NCBI RefSeq assembly: GCF_000527155.1
Contig: NZ_AZUQ01000001.1
Coordinates: 2,804,168-2,868,167 of the forward strand
Length of the DNA: 64,000 nt
Reading direction: 5' to 3'
Source of the DNA: Haloglycomyces albus DSM 45210
GTDB lineage: Bacteria > Actinomycetota > Actinomycetes > Mycobacteriales > Micromonosporaceae
Below the pieces are notes generated by a model. That model ran no database searches, had not been told where the DNA came from, and saw only the letters and a list, made by a program, of their open reading frames with translations. Position 1 is the first letter of the stretch. Every line of letters begins with the position of its first letter. Position numbers and translations under genes: made by a program. Shown piece after piece: positions 42,257 to 51,255 of this stretch.

Positions 42257-43837
42257 TTATTGTGAAGTCAAGACCCGGGTCATTGCCTCGGTCAATGCGG
42301 CACTGATGCTTTCATCGCGCACGGCGAGGCGGAGGTAGTGGCGGTCGAGGCCGGGAAACGTCTCCCCTCGGCGAGCCGCGAAGCCTTCGTGGAGGAGGCG
42401 TTCGCGCAGGTCCGTAACCGCGGTGCGAATAAGGAGGTAATTCGCATGACCGGGCCACACCTCAAGGTCCTTGATCTCTTGCAACCGTTTATAGAGGTAA
42501 TTCCGTCGTGTGGCAACATCTTCGGCCCGCCCGCGTCTGGTTTGCTCTGCGTCGCAGACGGAATGTACGGCTTCCAAGGCCAAGGAATTCACCGGCCACG
42601 GTTGCCGAGCCGCGCGTAGCCGCGCACTCAACACCGGATCGGCCAGTGCGTATCCGACGCGCAGTCCCGCCATACCCCAGAGCTTGGTCAGAGAGTGGAT
42701 CGTGACCAGACCGGGAATATCACGGCGTGAGGCGAGTTGATCGGGTTGGGGGAGAAACTCAATGAACGCCTCGTCGACGACGACGGTACGGCCCGGGCGA
42801 GTCAGTCGGGCGATCGTTTCGACGGGGTCGACGACTCCGGTGGGATTGTCGGGCCGCGTGAGTAGGACGAAGTCCGAATCGGAGGGTATGGCGTCGGGAT
42901 CGAACGTCCAGTCGTCCTTGCGGCGTAGGTGTCGGTGCACTGGAACGCCGTTTCGGCGCAGCGCGGCCTCACCTTCGGTAAAGGTCGGGTGGACGACCGT
43001 GGCCAGCCGGGGACGTAGAACGCGGGCAAGTAGTTCAAAGCCTTCGGCGGCACCGTTGAGGATGACCCCCTCTTCAGGGTGCCGCCCATGCCGAGCAGTC
43101 ACGTTCTGCTGCGCGACCTCCATGTGCGGGTACCCGTTCACTCCGGCGACGGCACGCACCAGCCGTTCGGTCAGCCACGGCGGCGGGCCGGACTCCACAT
43201 TGACGGCCAGGTCGACGCAACCCTCGGGGACTTGACGATCACCGTGGTCGGCGAGCGGTTCGGTGACGTCCGACGGGGAGGAGGGAGGAGGAGCGGTCGG
43301 CACCGCTTCCGTTTCCACGACCCGACCATGCACGATCAGTCGGGCCGTATTCGCATATTGGGAGATCAGGGCGCATACGTCACCGTGGAGGTCCACCCAG
43401 CGGCGCACCACCGAGTCCATTGGCAGCAAACCCCAGCCCGGCTGCCCGGCGACGACGATGACGTTCCCGGGGCGTTCGGCGGCGAGGCGGACCCAGTCCC
43501 GGACCGTGTCAAGGAGTTCCCGCTCCGCCGAGGTGGACCGGCCCGAATCGCTCCACATCCCCTTCTCGTCCATCCAACCGGTCAGCCAGTTGTCCACGTC
43601 GTCGAACAGGATCGTCGCCTCAGCGGGCACCGTGGTGAGCACCTCGGACACGTTCAGCGATTCCACGGTGTGCCATCCGTCCGGGCGGCGCTCGCGGTGA
43701 CGAGCAATTCGTTCGGCCATCTCAGGATCGCTGGCACGGCCTGTGGCCAGGTAGTACACCTCGTCCGCGTCGATGAGCGACTCGGCATGCTCGCTTTTTC
43801 CCGACCGAGTGCCTCCGGAGATGAATGTCAGTGTCAT
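42257..43837 (-). CDS. cobUC: Fused CobU (cobinamide kinase/guanylyltransferase) and CobC/CobD-type threonine-phosphate decarboxylase
   Basis: 526 residues. Residues 1 to about 180 are CobU: P-loop ISGGTRSGKSEHAE, YLATGRASDPEMAERIARHR (guanylylated His in the last part), and VVAGQPGWGLLPMDSVVR. After a Pro/Ser linker (about 185-205), residues 210-526 are a PLP aminotransferase-fold enzyme with RPDNPTGVVDP and the PLP Lys in HSLTKLWGMAGLRVGY, as in L-threonine-O-3-phosphate decarboxylase. The fusion links aminopropanol-arm supply with nucleotide-loop activation. HisC likeness was weighed, but operon context favours the cobalamin role. Confidence 0.92.
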   Translation of the reverse strand: MTLTFISGGTRSGKSEHAESLIDADEVYYLATGRASDPEMAERIARHRERRPDGWHTVESLNVSEVLTTVPAEATILFDDVDNWLTGWMDEKGMWSDSGRSTSAERELLDTVRDWVRLAAERPGNVIVVAGQPGWGLLPMDSVVRRWVDLHGDVCALISQYANTARLIVHGRVVETEAVPTAPPPSSPSDVTEPLADHGDRQVPEGCVDLAVNVESGPPPWLTERLVRAVAGVNGYPHMEVAQQNVTARHGRHPEEGVILNGAAEGFELLARVLRPRLATVVHPTFTEGEAALRRNGVPVHRHLRRKDDWTFDPDAIPSDSDFVLLTRPDNPTGVVDPVETIARLTRPGRTVVVDEAFIEFLPQPDQLASRRDIPGLVTIHSLTKLWGMAGLRVGYALADPVLSARLRAARQPWPVNSLALEAVHSVCDAEQTRRGRAEDVATRRNYLYKRLQEIKDLEVWPGHANYLLIRTAVTDLRERLLHEGFAARRGETFPGLDRHYLRLAVRDESISAALTEAMTRVLTSQ

Positions 43838-43880
43838 GGGCTCGCTTTCGATACTGCTGCTGGGCCGTCGTCCCTATCGG

Positions 43881-44777
43881 CTAGTGATGGTGATGACCGT
43901 GGTGATGGTCGTGGTGGCCGTGGGTGTGATCGTCGTCGGGGTGGAAATGCAGGGTCTGCGGGGCGCCCACCTGGTGTTCAAAACCCGGCAAGGTGGCTCG
44001 ATACAGGCAGGTGTCGCAATTGGCACGTGCCTGTCCGGCGACGGCTTCGTCGGCCCGCGTCCAGACCAGTTCGGCCACCACTTGTTCGGGGCCGAAGTAG
44101 TCGGCGTGCGCCACCGTCACCTCCGGGTTCCGCTCGGCCCACTCATCGGCCTGTTGCCGAATCCGCCGTTCCAGCACTCCGGTGAAGAGGAAATACGGAG
44201 TGACCACCGCTTGTGACACTCCCAGGGCCTTCATACGATCCAGGCAAGCGGTTACGGACGGTTCGGCGAGACTGACGAATCCGGCTTCCACCTCCTGCCA
44301 CGGGCGGCCTTCCCACAACAGCCGAGCCACTTTGGCCAGATCGGCGTTGGCGTCCGGGTCGGTGGTACCGCGCCCGATCAGAGCAACCCCGCTGCGTTCG
44401 CGCTGTTCTTCGGGCACGGCGTTGCACAGGCGCTCGTCGATCGCTTCGATGAGTTCGGGGCGCACACCCAGCGGGGACGCGTAACTGAAGTTCACCTGGG
44501 GATGCCGGCGCCGCTGTAGTTCCATCGCCGCCGGGATGTCTCCCTTGGAATGCCCCGCCCCCAGAAGCATGAGTGGCACTACGGTGATGTCGGTGACGCC
44601 GTCGGCCACGGCATCGGCGACGGTGTCGCTGATGGGCGGAGGACAGAGCTCCAGAAATCCCATTTCGACCCGTACGTCCGGGCGGAGGTTGCGGACACTT
44701 TGTACCAATTTGTGGCATTCGGCCTGCCCCTCGGCATCGACCGTTCCGTGTCCTACGATCATGACCATGTGGCTCAT
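43881..44777 (-). CDS. cbiX: CbiX-type sirohydrochlorin/cobalt chelatase with His-rich tail
   Basis: 298 residues. Two CbiX repeats: MVMIVGHGTVDAEGQAECHKL with catalytic His and PLMLLGAGHSKGDIP; second GVALIGRGTTDPDAN and TPYFLFTGVLERRI. Then CDTCLYR and a tail in which 13 of the last 22 residues are His, able to hold several metal ions. It would insert cobalt into an early precorrin. The operon also encodes the late chelatase CobN/ChlID. Alternatively it may serve siroheme. Confidence 0.92.
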   Translation of the reverse strand: MSHMVMIVGHGTVDAEGQAECHKLVQSVRNLRPDVRVEMGFLELCPPPISDTVADAVADGVTDITVVPLMLLGAGHSKGDIPAAMELQRRRHPQVNFSYASPLGVRPELIEAIDERLCNAVPEEQRERSGVALIGRGTTDPDANADLAKVARLLWEGRPWQEVEAGFVSLAEPSVTACLDRMKALGVSQAVVTPYFLFTGVLERRIRQQADEWAERNPEVTVAHADYFGPEQVVAELVWTRADEAVAGQARANCDTCLYRATLPGFEHQVGAPQTLHFHPDDDHTHGHHDHHHGHHHH

Positions 44778-44780
44778 TCC

Positions 44781-45395
44781 TCAAGCCCCTTCCTTTTGAG
44801 AGCGGTCGATATACAACAAGGCGTTGACGCAACTCGCGGCCACCGCTGAACCGCCGAGCTCGGACATGTTGGAGACGGCGGGGAGCGGTGACTCCCGTAG
44901 CGCCTCTTTGGACTCCACCGCCCCCACGAAGCCGACCGGTAGGCCGACGACCAGTGACGGATTTTTTACATAGGACAGAATCGCCTCCAAGGCGGTGGGG
45001 GCGTTGCCCACCACCCAGACGGCACCGTCGTCGACGTGATCGGCCGCCCACCGGATCGCGGCCGCACTGCGAGTCAAACCCCAGCGGTGTGCCAAATCCG
45101 GTATTTCCGCGTTCTGCAACGGAACATGAACCTCGGTCGACGTGATCCCCGCCGCCACCATGCGGCTGTCGGCCACGATCGGCGCACCGTTCGCCAAGGC
45201 CTCCCAGGCGGCGGCCAGATTTGGTTCGTTCATCACCAATTCCTCGGCATATCGCACGTCGGCGGCGGAATGAACGATCCGTTCGGTGATCGCCCGAGAC
45301 AGAGGAGGCAGGTGCGACAGATCGCAGCGTTTCCGCAATCGGCGCATACTTTCCTTCTCGATCTCATGGACGACGTCACGTCCCATGCGTCGCAC
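44781..45395 (-). CDS. cobH: Precorrin-8X methylmutase
   Basis: Moves the C11 methyl to C12, giving hydrogenobyrinic acid (CbiC in the anaerobic route). 204 residues with VADSRMVAAGITS, GNAPTALEAILSY and GLPVGFVGAVESKEAL. Overlaps the ferredoxin gene by 20 bases (10 if the inner ATG at 45386 is used); 3 bases before cbiX. Confidence 0.96.
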   Translation of the reverse strand: MRRMGRDVVHEIEKESMRRLRKRCDLSHLPPLSRAITERIVHSAADVRYAEELVMNEPNLAAAWEALANGAPIVADSRMVAAGITSTEVHVPLQNAEIPDLAHRWGLTRSAAAIRWAADHVDDGAVWVVGNAPTALEAILSYVKNPSLVVGLPVGFVGAVESKEALRESPLPAVSNMSELGGSAVAASCVNALLYIDRSQKEGA

Positions 45396-45600
45396 GGAGC
45401 ACCTCCTGAATCGGATAAATGGCTTCAGCCGGACAAACCTCGGCGCATTCCCCGCAGCCGTCGCAGACGTCGTCGAGAATCCGCACCGGAGGTGAGATCC
45501 CGGGAGGATTGATACGTAGGCAGCGCAGGTGACACGTCCGCAGGCACGCCCCGCAGGCGGTGCAGGCGGAGGTGACGACGAACCAGGGATCAGCGCTCAT
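45376..45600 (-). CDS. Ferredoxin, two [4Fe-4S] clusters, in the cobalamin operon
   Basis: 74 residues from the ATG at 45600. Two motifs: C-T-A-C-G-A-C-L-R-T-C and CDGCGECAEVCP, each giving four Cys. The start overlaps the cobJ stop by 11 bases, so it is made with the corrin enzymes. Probable job: electrons for ring contraction, cobalt reduction, or the missing precorrin-6A reduction. Partner unknown. Confidence 0.92.
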   Translation of the reverse strand: MSADPWFVVTSACTACGACLRTCHLRCLRINPPGISPPVRILDDVCDGCGECAEVCPAEAIYPIQEVLRATHGT

Positions 45601-47281
45601 GGCTCTCCCGATACCCGCGTGGAGTGACCATGCGTCCCGCACTGTGGCGAGTACGTGAGTTACCCACCAGCACCACCGTCGTCATATGGACTGAATCGAC
45701 GTCCATATCCGCCAGAGTGGTGTGGACGACCTCCTGATCAGGGCGTTCGGCGTCACTGACGATGCCGACCGGGGTGTCGGGGGAACGATGTTCGAGCAGG
45801 ATGTGGCGTGCGCGCTCCAGCTGCCAGCGACGCCCGCGCGACCGTGGATTGTAGAAGGCGAGCGCGAAATCGCCCTCCGCGGCCGAGCGCACGCGCCGCT
45901 CGATCAGTTCCCACGGGGTCAACAGGTCGGAAAGGGAGATATGACAGTGGTCGTGGCCGAACGGAGCTCCCAGGACTCCGGCGGCGGCCAACGAGGCGGT
46001 CACTCCGGGAACGACGACGACCTCGATATCGGCTCCGGCGATCTCCAGCGTCGGCGAGGCCATCGCGTATACCCCGACGTCTCCGGAACCGACCATGGCG
46101 ACGGCGGCGCCCGAACGTGCCGCCTCGACCGCGAAGCGGGCGCGTTTTTCCTCTTCACCCAAAGCGAACCGCTCGACTCGGGTGCCTTGGCGAATCCAAC
46201 GTTTGGCCGCGTCCAGGTAGGCCCCGTAACCGACGACGATCTCCGCCTGTGCCAGTTCCTCCTGCGCGCGGGGCGTGGTCAGATCGTCCGAACCCGGGCC
46301 CAGCGACACCATGGCCAGGCGTCCGCGCGGTAGGCGGCGTGCCACCGCCACCGTGGCCATCGCACTGCGTTGCTTGGGCACGATCAATTCGTCGCCGTGG
46401 CAGAGTGCCGCCGCTTCGCTCACCGAAGGTGTTCCGACGGCGTTTTCCACCACGGTGGATGGATGGGGCACGTCCTGTGCTTTCAGTTCTTCGGGCGTGT
46501 GGCACCGTACCGGCCATCCGCGTTCGGCCGCGGCGGTGAGGATACCGTCTTCGTCGCTTTTAGCCGTCACCGTGGCGATTTCGGAGACCGAAGCCGGCGA
46601 GAGGTTCGCCTGAGCCAGAGTCGTGTCGATGAGTTCGCCGACCTCGGCGGCACTCACCCCTCGCGACGAACCCACCCCGAGCACCAGGCTCTGTGGACGC
46701 AACCACACGGTGGGAACCGTCGTGTCGCTGAGCCTATCGCTGATGCGGATCTGCGGGCAGGTGGAATCGTCGCTGACCCGGTAGGGTAGGTTTCCGGTCG
46801 GCCACTCCAGATCGCGCACCACGTGAACAGCGCCGCCGTCCACCACATGGGCACCTACGGCGGCGACGTCACCTTCGACTCGGCAGCCGAATCGTTCCCC
46901 GAGTCGTCCCAGGTCGGGGAGATCGACCTGTTCGGAGGCGGTGGTGATCACCGGCGTCGTCGACAGGTGGTCGGCAATGCGGCGTGCGAGCTCGTTTGCG
47001 CCGCCTTCATGACCGCCAAGGAGCGACACGACGTGGCGGCCTTCGTCGTCGACGCAGACCACCCCGGGATCGGTTTTCTTCGATTCCAGGTACGGTGCGA
47101 TGAGGCGCACCGCGGCACCGCTGGCCATCACCATGACCAGGGCGTTCGAATTCGACCAGGCGTGCCGCAGTGCCGGTTTCGGGCTTTGTTCGGCGACGTG
47201 CGCGTCGAGGTGATCGCCCAGTCGGGCGGCGAGTCGCCGCCCGCGATTCGTAGCGGCGATGACGGTGATTTGGGTGTTCAT
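45590..47281 (-). CDS. cbiG-cobJ: Fused CbiG (cobalt-precorrin-5A hydrolase) and CobJ (precorrin-3B C17-methyltransferase)
   Basis: 563 residues from the ATG at 47281. CbiG part, about 1-315: SNALVMVMASGAAVRLIAPYL, LLGGHEGGANELARRIA, and VLGVGSSRGVSAAEV. CobJ part, about 325-563, a class III methyltransferase: MVSLGPGSDDLTTPRA, VGSGDVGVYAMA, VVVPGVTASLAAAGVLGAP, FALAFYNPRS. The fusion unites ring contraction steps (C17 methylation and acetaldehyde loss). ATGA overlap with cobL. Confidence 0.95.
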   Translation of the reverse strand: MNTQITVIAATNRGRRLAARLGDHLDAHVAEQSPKPALRHAWSNSNALVMVMASGAAVRLIAPYLESKKTDPGVVCVDDEGRHVVSLLGGHEGGANELARRIADHLSTTPVITTASEQVDLPDLGRLGERFGCRVEGDVAAVGAHVVDGGAVHVVRDLEWPTGNLPYRVSDDSTCPQIRISDRLSDTTVPTVWLRPQSLVLGVGSSRGVSAAEVGELIDTTLAQANLSPASVSEIATVTAKSDEDGILTAAAERGWPVRCHTPEELKAQDVPHPSTVVENAVGTPSVSEAAALCHGDELIVPKQRSAMATVAVARRLPRGRLAMVSLGPGSDDLTTPRAQEELAQAEIVVGYGAYLDAAKRWIRQGTRVERFALGEEEKRARFAVEAARSGAAVAMVGSGDVGVYAMASPTLEIAGADIEVVVVPGVTASLAAAGVLGAPFGHDHCHISLSDLLTPWELIERRVRSAAEGDFALAFYNPRSRGRRWQLERARHILLEHRSPDTPVGIVSDAERPDQEVVHTTLADMDVDSVHMTTVVLVGNSRTRHSAGRMVTPRGYRESHER

Positions 47282-48501
47282 GACTGTGTTTCTCCAGTGT
47301 TGTCCGGTCCGGCGGCGGTGACGAGGAAAACGGGGTTTTCCGGTTGCAGGCGGTGTCCGTCGGCGAGCGGGCTGAGACGGTTGATCGCCACTTGTTGGGC
47401 TTCCGCAGCCCAGCCCAGGTCGGCCAGGTGCCGTAGGATCGCACCTACACGCTCCACAGTGGCCAGGGCAAGCGCGATACGCGATACGCCGCTGCGCGCG
47501 ACAAGGTCGACAATGTCGAGAAGGGCGCGGCCGCCTCCGCCGATGAAGGCGCCGTCGGCTACGGGCAGATCGGGAAGGGCGTCCTGTGCGTCGGCGTGGA
47601 TCAGACCGAGTCGTACGTGATGCCCTGCGGAGTTGAGTCGGGCACGTTCGATTTGCTCTCCGTCGCGTTCGATTCCGATGACTCCCGCACCCAGTTGGGC
47701 GGCTTCGACGGCCACCGATCCCGAACCGCATCCGATGTCCCACAACAGGCGGCCGGGGCTGGGGGCGAGGTGGGCCAGCGCGAGCGCTCGTACCGCCGGT
47801 TTGGTGATTTGGCCGTCGCGGTGGGCGAATTCCGAAACGGGGCGCGCCCACGGTTGGACGCTGCGGCCGCCGGCGAGAACGGTTTTGTCCTCCGGCAATC
47901 GAGTGGCGGAAATAAGGACGTTCGGGGAGGCGAATTCGGCGTGAGCCGCTTCGGCCGCCGTCAAACGGACGATGCGTTCGTCGGTGTGCCCCAGGCGTTC
48001 TACCACGATGAGCGGACGTTCACCGTGTCCTACCGAGACGAGCAGGCGGGCGAAGTGATCGGGGGAGTGGTCGGGAGAGGTGAGCACCGCGACGTGCGAG
48101 TGGTTCAGCAGCGCGGCGAAGGCGGCGCGGGCGTGACGGCCGTGTGCGGAGGCGATCGTGGCCTGTTCCCAGGGCAAACCGAGTCGCGCATAGGCGGCGG
48201 CTACCGAGGACACTGCCGGATGGACGGTCAGGGTGGCCTCGGGCAGCAGCCGGTGCAGTTGGCGTACGACTCCAAACCAGCCGGGGTCGCCGGAGGCGAG
48301 CACCGCGCACGGTCCGGTGGCCGCGGAGATCGCCGCGCAGGCCGCTTCCATGCCCGTGGTGATGGGAAAGCGCTCGACCTCGGCGGGAGCGTGGGCGTCG
48401 AGATGCCGACGGCCGCCCACGATGAGGCTGAGATTCGGCGGCAGAGGTGCGGCCGGTCGTGCTTCGTGATCGATTCCGATGACGGTGACGTCGCGGCTCA
48501 T
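47278..48501 (-). CDS. cobL: Precorrin-6Y C5,15-methyltransferase (decarboxylating), CbiE-CbiT fused
   Basis: 407 residues. First half (CbiE): VIGIDHEARPAAPLPPN, VLASGDPGWFGVVRQL, HPAVSSVAAAYARLGLPW. Second half (CbiT): LLWDIGCGSGSVAVEAAQ, then IGIERDGEQIERAR and AFIGGGGRALLDIV. Methylates C5 and C15 and removes the C12 acetate carboxyl. ATGA overlaps at both ends. Confidence 0.96.
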   Translation of the reverse strand: MSRDVTVIGIDHEARPAAPLPPNLSLIVGGRRHLDAHAPAEVERFPITTGMEAACAAISAATGPCAVLASGDPGWFGVVRQLHRLLPEATLTVHPAVSSVAAAYARLGLPWEQATIASAHGRHARAAFAALLNHSHVAVLTSPDHSPDHFARLLVSVGHGERPLIVVERLGHTDERIVRLTAAEAAHAEFASPNVLISATRLPEDKTVLAGGRSVQPWARPVSEFAHRDGQITKPAVRALALAHLAPSPGRLLWDIGCGSGSVAVEAAQLGAGVIGIERDGEQIERARLNSAGHHVRLGLIHADAQDALPDLPVADGAFIGGGGRALLDIVDLVARSGVSRIALALATVERVGAILRHLADLGWAAEAQQVAINRLSPLADGHRLQPENPVFLVTAAGPDNTGETQS

Positions 48502-49790
48502 GGCGTCCTCCTCAACCGGTGGCCCGCACCGTCGGCGTCACCGACGTGCCGGCCGGCGCGGGCGGACCAGGAGACCGGTTCCAGCGTGTCGAAATCGACC
48601 ATGACGGCGGCGGTGTCGATGTCTCGGCCGTGGTGGCGGGCCCATCCGGCCAGGTTGGCGGCCACATCGTCGCAGAGCGCGTCCCCGGCGGCGGCGAGTA
48701 GTCCGTAATCGCGCCACAGTTCGTAGGCGTGCCGACCGGTGTTGGCCGCAGCCACCTGGTCGGACAGTTCCGCACTGCCGCCGACTCGCGTGGTGACCTC
48801 GCAGAGGTATTCCGTGTTGACCCGCGAGCGCGTGTAGTGAGTCATCATGACGCCGCTACCGAGTTTGGCGAGTTTACCGGCCATTCCGACGAACATGAGT
48901 CGATCGAGGCCGTTTTCCACGCATTTTTCGACCGCGGCGCCGGTGAAATCGCCGACTTCCACGAAACATCCGGAATCCAGTCCGGGGAGCAGGCGCATGG
49001 CCCCGCGTTCGGTGCGTCCACCGGTGGTGAGGACGCAGTTGGGCATATCGCGGGCGGCCATGACGTCGACCGCCTGCAGTACCGAGGCACGCCAGGAAGC
49101 GGTGGAGAAGGGACGCACGATACCGGTGGTGCCCAGGATGGAGATGCCGCCCAGAATGCCGAGGCGTGCGTTGGTGGTGCGCTTGGCCATCCGTTCCCCT
49201 TCGGGGACCGAGATGACGACGTTGAACCCACGCTCGATATACGGATCGCAGATCTCCTCCAGCGCGATGCGGATCATTTGGCGTGGGGTGCCGTTGATGG
49301 CCGGACCCCCGATCTCCAAACCTAGGCCGGGTCGGGTGACGTGCCCGACGCCGGTGCCGCCGAAGAGGTGGACCCCGGTATCGGAGGAACGCGACACCGT
49401 GGCGGTCAGGCGTGCGCCGTTGGTGGCGTCGGGGTCGTCCCCGGCGTCTTTGACCACGACGGCTTCGGCGGTGCGGTCGTCGAGCATTTCGCAGCTGTCC
49501 ACGGGGAACTGCTGCCTACGTCCGATCGGCATCCAGATGTCGGTGACGTCGCGGGTCCTCCCGGTGATAAGGGTCAGAGCGGCGGCTTTGGCCGCTGCCG
49601 TGGCACACGCGCCGGTGGTGAACCCCTCCCGCAGTTTCTTGCCGTCTCTGGCTTTGGCCGTACGCGGCAGATCCGGTTCTACCAGCGCCCGGTCGGTCTC
49701 AGGCGGCTGCGACGCTCGGTCGGCGTGAACCGGCCCGCTGGTGGCGTGCCGGGGCAGCCGCGACGGTAGGGATCGGCGGGCTCTAGCCAT
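48498..49790 (-). CDS. cbiD: Cobalt-precorrin-5B C1-methyltransferase
   Basis: Methylates C1 in the oxygen-independent route. 430 residues; the CbiD core starts at KLREGFTTGACATAAAKAAAL (about 51), preceded by a 50-residue basic extension with no family likeness. GGTGVGHVTRPGLGLEIGGPA and LFVGMAGKLAKLG-type segments follow (here MFVGMAGKLAKLGSG). Overlaps cobM by 8 bases and cobL by 4. Confidence 0.95.
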   Translation of the reverse strand: MARARRSLPSRLPRHATSGPVHADRASQPPETDRALVEPDLPRTAKARDGKKLREGFTTGACATAAAKAAALTLITGRTRDVTDIWMPIGRRQQFPVDSCEMLDDRTAEAVVVKDAGDDPDATNGARLTATVSRSSDTGVHLFGGTGVGHVTRPGLGLEIGGPAINGTPRQMIRIALEEICDPYIERGFNVVISVPEGERMAKRTTNARLGILGGISILGTTGIVRPFSTASWRASVLQAVDVMAARDMPNCVLTTGGRTERGAMRLLPGLDSGCFVEVGDFTGAAVEKCVENGLDRLMFVGMAGKLAKLGSGVMMTHYTRSRVNTEYLCEVTTRVGGSAELSDQVAAANTGRHAYELWRDYGLLAAAGDALCDDVAANLAGWARHHGRDIDTAAVMVDFDTLEPVSWSARAGRHVGDADGAGHRLRRTP

Positions 49791-50550
49791 GGCGGCTCAC
49801 CTGGCGATGCGTATGGGAAAAGTCGGGAGAGTACAGGTGGGAGCGTTTTCCTTCGCTCGCCAGCGCCGGCCCGATCAAGACCATGGTGTGCATGGACACC
49901 TTGAGAGCGCGAATCGTGGCGGCGAGCTCATCGAGGCGGCAGTAGCGGAGCTGTTCGTCCGGCCAGGAAACGCGATAGCCCACCACGCAGGGGGTCGACG
50001 GAGCGTATCCGCCGTCGATGAGCTCGGACTGTAGTTTCTTTGGCCTTGAGGCGGAAAGGAAAAGAGCCATTGTGGTGCCGTGTGCGGCAAAGGAACGGAT
50101 GGTTTCTCCGTCCGGCATGGGCGTGCGTGTCGCCATGCGGGTGAAGACGACCGATTGGGCGACTTCGGGAACGGTGAGTTCCTTCTCGGCGGCCGCGGCG
50201 GTGGCGGCGACCGAGGTGACTCCGGGGACGATCTCGGAGTCCAAGCCGAACTCCCGCACCACTTCCAGTTGTTCCTGCATGGCCCCGTACAGAGCGGGGT
50301 CACCCGAATGGACGCGGGCGACGGTGAGGTCGTCGGCGGCGGCCCGCCGATAGAATTCCTTCACCTCTTCCAAGGTCAGCACTTTGGAGTCGTGGATCTC
50401 GGCGTCCGCGCGAGCGTACTCGAGCACGTCCGCGGTGACCAGAGAGGACGCCCAGATGACGATGTCGGCACTGTGCAGAGCATTCGCGGCGCGCACGGTC
50501 AGGAGGTCGGCCGCCCCCGGTCCCGCGCCTATGAACCAGACCTTAGCCAT
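49783..50550 (-). CDS. cobM: Precorrin-4 C11-methyltransferase
   Basis: 255 residues from the ATG at 50550, with AAGGTG 7 bases upstream; a GTG at 50559 is too close to the site. Class III methyltransferase: VWFIGAGPGAADLLTVRA, VHSGDPALYGAMQEQ, IVPGVTSVAATAAAAE, FTRMATRTPMPD. Overlaps cobI by 8 bases. Confidence 0.96.
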   Translation of the reverse strand: MAKVWFIGAGPGAADLLTVRAANALHSADIVIWASSLVTADVLEYARADAEIHDSKVLTLEEVKEFYRRAAADDLTVARVHSGDPALYGAMQEQLEVVREFGLDSEIVPGVTSVAATAAAAEKELTVPEVAQSVVFTRMATRTPMPDGETIRSFAAHGTTMALFLSASRPKKLQSELIDGGYAPSTPCVVGYRVSWPDEQLRYCRLDELAATIRALKVSMHTMVLIGPALASEGKRSHLYSPDFSHTHRQVSRHG

Positions 50551-51250
50551 GCCGTGCACCTTCTTTCAATCGAACGATCACTGTAGAAAAATAGGGTTCG
50601 TCGCCGTCGGGCAGGCGATCGGAGAGACGCTCCTCGGCGCGCCCAAGGTGAGATCCGACGGACACGTCCCGAATCCTGCCGCTGTCGCGGTACTCGGCGA
50701 GCAGTTGTCGTACCGACGCCGCGCCTTTATAGATCACGACGGTGCCGCCTCCGTCCAGAGCGTGTTTCACCTGCTCGGATCCGGCCGTGGCGGGGACGAT
50801 CGTCAAGGGTTCCTCATGCTCGCACAGGACGGTGTGCGAGCGCGCCGCCAGCGCCCCGGCGGCGGTGATCCCGGGAACGGTGGAAATCTCGGCCTCCGGC
50901 TCCAAGGACGCCACCTCACGGGCGATATAGGTGAACGTGCTGTAGACGTTGGGGTCCCCGATGGTTCCGAACGCCACCGCCTCGTCACGGCGCAGATGAG
51001 CGGCGATCACCTCGGCGGCGGCCCGATGGGACTGTTCCCGCTGGGGCGCTCGCAAGGCGAAGGGCAGACGCTCGATCCGGTCGGCAGGCACATGCTGAGA
51101 CACGATACGTTCGGCGTACCCGATACCGACGGTGGTCACCGAGACAGGGACGAACACGACCGCGGCCGACGTCAACGCCTTCACTCCGGCCATGGTGACC
51201 CACAGGGGATCGCCCGGGCCCAGCCCGACACCGCACAATCGTCCCGACAT
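50543..51250 (-). CDS. cobI: Precorrin-2 C20-methyltransferase
   Basis: 235 residues from the ATG at 51250 (GGGAG about 10 bases upstream). Class III fold: LCGVGLGPGDPLWVTMAGV, AFGTIGDPNVYSTFTYIA, STVPGITAAGALAAR. First committed methylation toward the corrin. 5 bases after cobB. Confidence 0.96.
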   Translation of the reverse strand: MSGRLCGVGLGPGDPLWVTMAGVKALTSAAVVFVPVSVTTVGIGYAERIVSQHVPADRIERLPFALRAPQREQSHRAAAEVIAAHLRRDEAVAFGTIGDPNVYSTFTYIAREVASLEPEAEISTVPGITAAGALAARSHTVLCEHEEPLTIVPATAGSEQVKHALDGGGTVVIYKGAASVRQLLAEYRDSGRIRDVSVGSHLGRAEERLSDRLPDGDEPYFSTVIVRLKEGARHG

Positions 51251-51255
51251 GGTCG

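Noticed and set aside
42257-43200. Separate hisC (histidinol-phosphate aminotransferase) gene
   Set aside because: The aminotransferase half is in frame with CobU and inside the cobalamin operon, so a decarboxylase role fits better.
43900-43960. Low-complexity GTG/ATG-rich repeat at the end of cbiX
   Set aside because: It encodes the His-rich tail of CbiX on the minus strand and is not a separate repeat element or CRISPR.
43079-44185. Plus-strand frame of 368 codons across cobU-cobC and cbiX
   Set aside because: Antisense to two well-supported cobalamin genes and spans their junction.
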